Below, piece by piece: positions 56,191 to 64,000 of a DNA stretch of 64,000 bases (position 1 is its first letter; each line of letters begins with the position of its first letter). The stretch lies in contig CM063114.1 in NCBI GenBank assembly GCA_031841125.1, forward strand, positions 30,883,266 to 30,947,265, in the 5' to 3' direction. The notes under the pieces are model-generated. The model saw only the letters and a program-made list of their open reading frames with translations. It was not told where the DNA came from and ran no database searches. Source of the DNA: Acanthococcus lagerstroemiae (lineage: Eukaryota; Arthropoda; Insecta; Hemiptera; Eriococcidae). The position numbers and the translations under genes are program-made.

Positions 56191-57734
56191 TTCAAACTAT
56201 TGCCCGATTTTTTTTGAATTTTTTAATTCAGTGATAAAATTTAACGAGAAATTTCCGGGAGGTTTTTTTTCTTTTTTTCAGGAAACGCTTCCTTACCCAA
56301 AAACATCTTCGTCGAAGCTTATGAGATGATTATCGCTAACATGCCCTGGAAGTAAATGAAATTTTGAATATTTTCGTCCAAAAAGCACAGTCTAAGTTGA
56401 AACAGAATTTTTGTAGAATTTTTAATTGAAGCATAAAAAAAGAAAAAAAAAAAACCTTAATTTTGAAATATCTACGAGTATATTGCCCGAGAATGCGGCT
56501 TTCTGAAGCTGAATTGTCCTAGAAGAGATTAGTTTTGGTATTGATTTTAAATCTGAACCTTATATTCTCCCTTGCCTACCATTTTTTCATAGATGACTTA
56601 TAATAGCCCTAAAATTCATCATAGCGTGTTTTGTGGGGCTAAAAAAATATCATAAAAATTTCAAGACCGACTTTCGAATCAGCTTAAAATACTCATCTCT
56701 AAACATTATTTTTTTTGTTTTTGGATGTGTTACACTGACTTTTGGATTTTTTTCAGACCATTAATAGTTTAAAAAGTTTGCATTAAAATTTTACTGTACA
56801 ATTGTAAAGTACAAATTTAGATTCAAAATGAAAAATCAATGTTAAAAAATTGATTTTTCTTAAAAAAATAAGTCATCTTTGAGACATAGTATAGAAATTG
56901 TTAGTGTACAATTTTCTGAATCTTAATTTCAAAAATGTCTCAAAAATTGAATCTTTTTCTTCAATGAAAATGTTCAAAATTTTATCTACTTTTCATGGAT
57001 GTTAATGGTGACCATATCATTCCTTTGGGTCCGAACGTTTTTTGAGCAAGAATTGCTTTCGGAAAAATTCTCCTTTTATCTATTTTATTTTTATTACATA
57101 TTTATCATTATTACTTGAAATTAAAAATAAAAATATTAAATGAGTAATATAATCAATATTAAAAATATTTATTGTTAATCCCATGTTAAATTTGATGTCC
57201 GGTGTGCCATAGGATAATATGATTTGAAAAATCTGAAACAGTTCAGTCAGTAGTTTCGGATCAAAAATGTGTGAAAGAGGGGGCCGCTGTCCCAATTTCA
57301 AAAATATTGTAAATATGGCGTCTGATATATTATACAGTATGTATTTGATTATTCTTTATGTTACGATTTTTTTGAATCCTCTTGATTTTTGCACGCAGGT
57401 GGGCGTTGAATATTGAAGCTCCATTAAAATTTCATGTAAATTAGATAAGGGGAACATGTGTTACAAAGCCCCCTTCTCTGCTTATGGGAAATAACATGAA
57501 ATCTTTCAAACTTATTTTATTTTTACTTAGCTTGTAATAACACTAAAAACATTCGCACACAAGTTTTGGATAGCATTTACTTTGAGTATAAAATTGTTTC
57601 GACTCCACGATCTGGGTCGATAGCCTCTGTGGGAGGAAAGTTTCAAAATAGGTGATGGGAGGACTAAGATTTGTCAACTGTGAAACTCATTTTGGTAATT
57701 AACTAATTCATAAAACAATTAAAAGAATACCAAA
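56191..57734. other. Unassigned AT-rich DNA
   Basis: No feature recognised. Confidence 0.4.
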
Positions 57735-57990
57735 TTGAGGTCCATCTACTATTTATCGATTTTCAAAAAGCTTTCAATACTGCCTGTCATAACCACTTAG
57801 GGGGAGGCACTGCTCGAACAGGCTGTAGAGGTCAAAATAATTAAGTTCTTGCAGGCCATATATGCAAACTTGAAGGCATATATCAAACTGGATGAAGAGG
57901 GGATCCCTTTTCGAGTGCAGAGAGGTGTCAGGCAAGGGAACCTCCATTGTCCAATCTTTTCAATGACCTCTTGGAAGGATTAAGTGTATA
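57735..57990 (+). pseudogene. Non-LTR RT palm fragment
   Basis: Translation across frames gives EVHLLFIDFQKAFNTACHNH (RT motif with the first catalytic Asp), EQAVEVKIIKFLQAIYANLK, AYIKLDEEGIPFRVQRGVRQ, then LSNLFNDLLEGL. This is the order of RT motifs A to B in L1/RTE-type elements. It is cut off at a (TA)n run at 57987-57997 beside SINE-B. Clade not assigned. Confidence 0.75.
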
Positions 57991-58004
57991 TATATATAAA
58001 AGAA

Positions 58005-58425
58005 AAACATGTGGGAAGCAAACTTTGGAACCAGCATCTTCTCCTTCAGACGCCGTATCCGATGCCAGACATTGGTTGCCGCGAGGTTTTATTGCGTTAG
58101 TGTTTTCCTTCTCTATACTGAAGAGTGTGCAGCCGCAGTTTATTAGTCACGTGTTTCACAACGTTGAGTGAGCTATTCATGACGTGCACACGCACAGTAC
58201 CAATCTTTCTGATCTGGTGGTAACACGCCCTGCGATTGCAATGCTTTACTCGTGTGAACTGGCGGGGGTTATTGGACGCGCTAGTTTCCACCTTGATTGA
58301 TACTGTAGTCGCTGTGTTCGCTAAGATGTTAGTGGGGGCATTTGATTATCACTAGCTTTCCGGAGTTGGTGGGACTCGAATCCGAGACACAACGATTGTA
58401 ATGCGGGCACCAGCTATCTACAACC
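58005..58425 (-). mobile_element. SINE-B, long copy with tRNA-like head
   Basis: From 58425 leftward: GTTGTAGATAGCTGGTGCCC, then a box B-like TCTCGGATTCGAGTCCCACC, a ~100 bp unique part, and GTGTTACCACCAGATCAGAA through GTGCGTGTGCACGTC. The last part is CTGGCATCGGATACGGCG, ending near CTTCCCACATG. It is about 420 bp. The loop ATTACAA in the head would carry triplet TAC, but the arms are decayed. It is flanked by A-rich strings (AAAAGAAAAAC, AAAAAAAAACAAC) that may be a TSD. An 11-base C run (58424-58434) adjoins the head. Confidence 0.75.
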
Positions 58426-59174
58426 CCCCCCCCCTAAAAAAAAACAACAGTTATTATCAAACTTGTACATTAAAAAGAATTTTTACTCTTAGTTATCACA
58501 AGTTTCAAGAAGATGAAAATTTGATATATCCATGATAACCAGACAATGCCCAAAAATCAATTATCAATTTTTCCATAGTAACACAAAGACGATTAATCGA
58601 TTTGTAATCGATTATTTTGGTATGTTGCTGTGTATAATGAAAAAGTTAAAAGTATAAAATAAACGACGAAGTGAGTCACTTATTGTGACTCAGAATCCAA
58701 GTGGCTGAGATCTAGCGGATGTTTTGTGAACCGTCATTGAGTGATCAAGGAGAGAAAACACTTAAAAAATTAGGTGTTGTTTGAAAATACGGCTGTCATT
58801 TCTCACTTCACCGCACTTCTATTAATTTTGTTACCTGACGTATTAAATTTTTAATCACAAGTTCGAATATGTAGCTCCCTGCAATTCATATTTGAAGCAT
58901 GTCCGTTATTTCTTTATTTTATAATAATTTTTTGAAAAACCCCTATTTCCCATTTACAGCAATGTTATTTCTCTCCATGATCACTCAACCTTCTATTAGG
59001 AGGTGCACATTAGCGCTCCTACATTCCGTTCCACATCCCAATATGGTACTTTACTACTATTATATATGTACTAATGTTCTGACCTATTTTTAGTTCTCAC
59101 TCAAGTCATCTTAGCGTTAGTAGCGCATCGCGCTCTGGTACTCCTAGATACTCCTAGAGATACTAGACCCATGC
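58426..59174. other. Unassigned DNA
   Basis: No gene recognised. Confidence 0.4.
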
Positions 59175-59310
59175 CCACTGCTGCCAACCGCAAGATAAAT
59201 ATTAAGATCTCAAGGTTTTGAGGTTTTTTCAAGATCTTGAGATCTTGAAACAAAATCTCAAGATTTTCAAGAAAATCTTAAGGGTTTTCAAGAATTTACA
59301 TAAAACTGAG
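59175..59310. mobile_element. CTTGAGAT-word element, one end
   Basis: Starts CCACTGCTGCCAACCGCAAG, like the inward-read right end of 60290-60555 (CAGTGCTGCCAACCAAG). AAGATCTTGAGATCTTGAAA, TCTCAAGATTTTCAAG and complements are reiterated. No opposite end was found. Confidence 0.45.
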
Positions 59311-59602
59311 TGAATATGCATTGTTACTTCAAATTTTTCACTTCCAAAATTTGGAAATGGAAAATTATAAGCACTCCAATTTTACACAACAGGAGAAATG
59401 TATATTCTGAGAAAAGGACGTTGTAAGTAATGGGCGCCAATAAAACCTACACTAGAGAGCGCTACAAAATCACCTGCGCGGCTGAAACTGAAAGGGTGAT
59501 CATGGATAATTTTAAATGGAAATACTGCTATCCTGAGGAAGGCAAAAAACGGCCGAAAATTATTCCACCCACTTGCGTTGACTGTAATTTTATTTAACAA
59601 TT
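59311..59602. other. Unassigned spacer
   Basis: No feature recognised. Confidence 0.4.
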
Positions 59603-60171
59603 GTGACAGTTTCTATAAAAAGGGGTAACTTTGTCAACCGGACAAATTTTGAGTTATGGACAGTACGTAATAGAGGAATGATGTCTGTGGAATGAATGCC
59701 CATTCCAACGAGCTATCGGCAAGATTTGTAGCGGCGCGAAAACACGTTTTCGGGGAAAACGCGTTTAAAGTCAGACACACCTTTTTCTCCCACTCCGTCA
59801 AGCGGCCCTAACTCGCCGCGGAATCACGTTACCAGCCTCGACGAGGGCTCGTTGGAAAGGTAATTTTTCGCTCTTCTGTGTGGTAACAATTCAGAACATC
59901 GGATTTATTCGTGAGCTCCGAAAAACCACAAAGAAGCAAATGCAGACATTCGCATTCTTTCTCATTCTCTTTCATAATTCTCTTTCTCTCTCTCCCTCTT
60001 CTCTCTCATGCGCGTAAATTTTGTCTCTTTGTTATTGCGATGTTTTTTCTATAGAATTCAACCAAAATCTCAAAATTGATTTTTCGACCAAAAAATTTTG
60101 TTTATCTTTTTTCACGTTTTCTGAGACTTCAATCGATCGACAAAGTTATCCCCTTTTATAGAAACTGCCAC
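59603..60171 (-). mobile_element. MITE D, copy 2
   Basis: Full-length 569 bp relative of 4652-5263 in inverse orientation. Termini are GTGACAGTTTCTATAAAAAG and, read inward, GTGGCAGTTTCTATAAAAGG. The interior contains TCACGTTACCAGCCTCGACG, AACTCGCCGCGGAA and a CTCTCTCTCC-type patch. No transposase. Confidence 0.88.
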
Positions 60172-60289
60172 ATTATAATAAAATGTAGGACGAGATTATT
60201 TTTTTAATTTCTAATAATTGATTTAAAGACGTTTAAGTTTGCTGTAGGTAATCTTATGGAAAATTGTACATGATCACATTTTCAGTACG

Positions 60290-60555
60290 CAGGGCTACCA
60301 ACTTTGGGAACTCCAAGTTTTAGTGCCTATGAACCTTTCTTCTCTCTTCTTCACAGTATGTAAGAAAAAAGTAAAAATAAAAAGGGAAATTTTTAGGATT
60401 GTTGACAGAACGAAGAGGGGAGGAGATAGAACAACAAATGTGATGAGTCAGTAATCATTTTATTGTTGAGCAACACAGAAAGGGTGAAAATTTTTCACTC
60501 AAGATTTTTTACAAAGAATCCTGAGGTTTTTCAACAGACTTGGTTGGCAGCACTG
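60290..60555. mobile_element. CAGGGC-type element (266 bp)
   Basis: The left end CAGGGCTACCAACTTTGGG pairs with the right end, read inward, CAGTGCTGCCAACCAAGTC. Subterminal CTCAAGATTTTTTAC and CCTGAGGTTTTTCAAC echo the words at 59200-59300. The length is similar to the other CAGGG elements (266-268 bp). No transposase or TSD. Confidence 0.6.
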
Positions 60556-60614
60556 TCCATGACTAGTATTGTTACTCCAGGTTCGAGCACTATCTGAAGA
60601 CTGCAATTCTGTAT

Positions 60615-60686
60615 TCTCATCCTCCTCCCCTCTCCGTCCTCCCCTCCCCCCTCCTTCCACCACCCCCTCTCCCTCCTCCCCTAACC
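60615..60686. repeat. Polypyrimidine tract
   Basis: About 70 bases almost wholly C and T (CCTCCTCCCC, CTCCCTCCTCCCC types). It could adopt triplex structure; no function is implied. Confidence 0.7.
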
Positions 60687-63296
60687 AATAATCAGGGATT
60701 TGACACGAAATTCTAAAACAGTTTTGGTTATATGCAGCTCGTTTGCCTCAAATGGTTCTGGTTTTGATTTAGGTACTATACAATCCTCTTTCAGTTGCGC
60801 CTTTGTGCTAGAGTGCTTTAGGTGATTTTGTGCCAATTTCAGTAAAAATACACATTTTGCGATTTTTTGCTGCTGACCCTCTGATTTTACACTATTCATG
60901 TAATCATGTTTGTTAAATGAACTGTAATGTTAATATTTAAAATTAAAAGTCATGATATCAATTTATTCCAGGAAGCAAAAATGTGATTTTTCGATTTTTG
61001 ATAGTAATAAATTGATAACCACATATTGCACAAACTTGAATTGACTGAACCCTGACTGGAGGACATAGAAAAGTAAGAATGTAACCTAAATCAGGAGAAT
61101 TTAGGTCTTATTTGATTTTGACTATGATATGGCACAAAACTAAAACGCAAACGGTTTCGGTTAGTTATGGTTTTCTGCTCTGAAACAATTGGTTTTGTTT
61201 TTGTGGGCCCATTCAAAATGAAATGGCCTGGTGTAATTTTTGTTTCGGTTTTAGTTTTGTGTCAAACCCCTGCCAATAATAAGAGAACACTCAAACACGC
61301 AATGTTACAAAAAATCGATTTTTTTGCCAGAAAACCGATCAACCGATTATTTTGCGGTTTGTGTCAAAATCGTTTTTTAATCAATTTCTTTCAGTGAAAA
61401 TCGATTAATCGGGCATTACTACTGGGGAGGCTTGTGCCCGGTAGTGGGCTACTTGAGTTAGCGAAATGACTGTAAAGTAAATCTGATGCAATACCACAAA
61501 ATTTCAAGTATGAATAAAGCTGCATTGAAGAGAAAAAAAATATTACTTATAAATTTTATCAAGTTATCGTTAGCATTTTTTAATCTTTCAAGTCTTTATC
61601 GAGTATTATTATGAATTGAACTATTAGATACCTTGAACTTCTTTTTTACTGGAATTTGTATAAATTCCTTTGCCTGTCTTAAAAAATGTGGTTCCCTTCC
61701 CACCGTCCCCGAAAAAGTGGCCACGCTACGGCCCTGCTCTCTCGCCGGTTGCGTTGGTTTTGTTTCAATTTGAATAGTATGGTACATTAGAAAACAAAAA
61801 GAAAGATTGTTACAAATATTTTCACATCAAGGTCATGATTATTGCTTTCTAACGGACCACACCCGTGAGAAATACAGTTTGTAAAAAAAGTTAACAATTT
61901 TTATCTTCGGTGCTGTGAACGGAAAATATTATTCCGCCTGTTCGTGTCGACGGAACTGATTAAATTTGCCCGAGTACAATTACTGGGTCGTGATAATCGT
62001 TTGACGAATGAGCAGAAGCGCTAAAATTGAAAATCTAAATGCCTCGAGGATATATGTTTTTTATCAGACGACTATACGACCGGTCATATAATGACGATGT
62101 GCCAGACGTGTAACAAGTAGTCTCTAATGAACCGTTAATTATTGCAGTTAAACAAATCAATTTAACTATACATTGCATAAATGGCGCTAGTGCTAAGTGT
62201 TAGAACTATTGGCTAATGCGTTGTACAATAAGTCTGTATTAGCTTTTTTTGCATCTTGGTCAAGGAATTCTTCGGAAAACCGAGAATGTTTCAAGGACAA
62301 AAGCATCTTCGAAATTCATCGTACATATTTGTACATCATGTAGGAAACGTAGTCATTGGTACCTCTCATTTTAGTGATTTTATCGCCGTTCGAGTTAATT
62401 AGAAATATTCATATTTAATGTGGAAAAAAACGCCCGTTTTAAAAAAGTTTGCCTATATTGACCTCTTTTTTCCATTTTCGTTTTCCTTGTTCTTCCGTGT
62501 GTATGTTTTGAATTAACTTACCAAAGCTCTTCTCTATTTTTACGTTTATAGAGGCCTGTGTACGTTCTCGTTGATATGGAATTAATAATTCCATCAAGTC
62601 TCAGTTTTGAATTTCGAAGCCTTGTGTGTATATGACAGGCTTTCTAAACTGGCTCGCGTTCCCGAGACAGAAGAACAGCAAACGGTATATTTGCAAATTT
62701 TCCATTCCGTTGTTACCATAGAAAATATCATACCTCTAGTGTTGGCCGTTCTACATTTTTAGTTTTTCAGACAACCTTCTGCTTTATTTATGATGTGCAG
62801 TTCGTTCATTTCCGATGGTTTTGGTCATCTCAGAGTAAATGTAGATACGAAACCTCATTGACAGTTTTCTCATTTCATTGTAGAATAGTACTTTAGAGAA
62901 GCTTATGAACCGTGCACTGTGTTATTATTCCCCGATGCAATGCAACTCGTTAATCGAATCGGGAAAGAATTGAATTAAAATTTAGACGAAAATTGAATAT
63001 TCAATTTGTCGAGTGAAAACCGAGGACGCATGTGCTGAATTTATGGAATCAAACGTCAGAAAGATAGCGTCGTTGTCACATGTAAATTGTATGAGACGAG
63101 GCCACGCAAAAAACATCCTCTCGATATTGGCAATATTGAAACATGTTCAATATCCGTCGAATAAAAATGAGACACTGAATGAGTATGATGAGCTTAGCTG
63201 CGTCATATGCGTGTGGAAGGGGGAGGGGCGGGATTTGAAAAAATTCAGTCCACGCCGAGGAGTATATTTTCCGAATTGTCTACTTTTGAAGCTTGA
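60687..63296. other. Unassigned DNA
   Basis: AATCGATT/AACCGATTA words at 61310-61420. No gene recognised. The frame 63013-63399 runs into the following element and is not treated as a gene. Confidence 0.4.
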
Positions 63297-63564
63297 TAGG
63301 GTAGCTACTTTCTGGGAAACTGGAAACAGTCAGGAAAAGTCAGGGAATTGCTGTATTTTGATCAAAATTAGGGAACTTTTCGAGAATAATAAGAACTGAA
63401 GAGTACACATAATTTTCATAGTAGTCAATGAATATATTTAAACTCAGTATCTTCAAAGCTGTGGGCAATACTAGCTTTAAAAGATGTCTGGGAAAATGTG
63501 GAAAATTGGTCTGGAAAACTGGGAATAGTCAAGGAAATCGTTCTAAGAAAAAGTGGCTACCCTG
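63297..63564. mobile_element. AGGGTAGCTAC-type element (GTCAGGGAA words)
   Basis: The left end TAGGGTAGCTACTTTCTGGG pairs with the right end, read inward, CAGGGTAGCCACTTTTTC. CAGTCAGGAAAAGTCAGGGA, ACTGGGAATAGTCAAGGAAA and TCTGGGAAAATGTGG are subterminal echoes of one word. The length is ~268 bp. No transposase. Confidence 0.65.
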
Positions 63565-63965
63565 TTAGATCTAAGGCTAACTTCAAATTGTATTTTTCTA
63601 CACAAAGCCTGTAGCGAAGTCTTTATCCGAGTTGATGCAAGAAACTATGGACATGACCTTTGATGAAGCCAAATTTCTTGAACGGGTGTAGGGAATCGAT
63701 TTAAGGTATTGCACTCCATCTTTATTGATTATGTCAGATGGGAAAATTGATAATATATCTCACATATTAACATGATTTTCACAGGTGACTCAAGGGGGAG
63801 AGGTGGTAAGAACGACAACCATTCTACCATGTTTTGATAGCGTGTCTAAAAATCCATGTAACTTTTAGACCTGGTGGTTAAAAAAATACATACTTCAGTA
63901 TTAGTTGGTGTATGTATAGTTTCCATTATCTCCAAATTCCTTAGTGTGGAGCAAATATGCAGCAT
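63565..63965. other. Unassigned DNA
   Basis: No feature recognised. Confidence 0.4.
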
Positions 63966-64000
63966 CAGGGTGTCTATAGGTGCTGAAAAGTCTTTCAAGT
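63966..64000 (+). mobile_element. CAGGGTG-type element 4, cut by window edge
   Basis: CAGGGTGTCTATAGGTGCTG, then AAAAGTC, matches the terminus of 38947-39312. The rest lies outside the window. Confidence 0.55.

Noticed and set aside
63013..63399. 128-residue plus open frame
   Set aside because: Its last third is the repeat-word interior of the element at 63297-63564.

Overview
The window is eukaryotic, repeat-dense DNA from an animal genome, most likely an arthropod. The evidence is an AT-rich background, decayed non-LTR retrotransposons of several clades (RTE-like, I/LOA/R1-like, Jockey-like), a broken piggyBac-type transposase, tRNA-derived SINEs, and many short terminal-inverted-repeat (TIR) elements without a transposase. 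There are no operons or ribosome binding sites, and I recognise no intact host exon. The species cannot be fixed from the sequence. The window is probably intergenic or inside a long intron.

Layout. 0-7.3 kb: right end of a GATC-rich element, a truncated SINE-A, an RTE-like reverse transcriptase (RT) ruin, the RNase H end of an I/LOA-like LINE, MITE D copy 1, a short SINE-C, and an RT tail. 8.8-20.6 kb: more SINE-C copies, TIR elements, a degenerate 120-130 bp tandem array split by insertions, a 180 bp hairpin element, a Jockey-like tail and an AT-rich word repeat. 21-28 kb: a MITE with a perfect duplicated target, a CAGGGTG-ended element, an RTE tail and a truncated LINE 3' end. 31-38 kb: the longer I/LOA-like copy, a foldback element, SINE-C, a complete SINE-A and the best-preserved RT. 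38-48 kb: CAGGGTG-type and TA-flanked MITEs, a LINE/SINE-B junction and minisatellites. 48.7-52 kb: a GC-rich R1-like 3' region, piggyBac remnant and minisatellite. 52-64 kb: long unassigned DNA, a GATC element with SINE-A nested in it, an RT scrap, SINE-B, MITE D copy 2 (inverted relative to copy 1) and further CAGGG-ended elements.

The genes do not work together as a system. They are dead or parasitic sequences. The parts that repay attention are structural: two 221 bp SINE-A copies with perfect target-site duplications (TSDs); a ~105-110 bp retroposed unit (SINE-C) that shares a core with SINE-A; a foldback element whose 181 bp arms match at all but 12 positions; and several TIR families whose interiors echo a family-specific short word. 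All repeat families were defined by eye within this window, so boundaries are approximate unless a TSD is stated.
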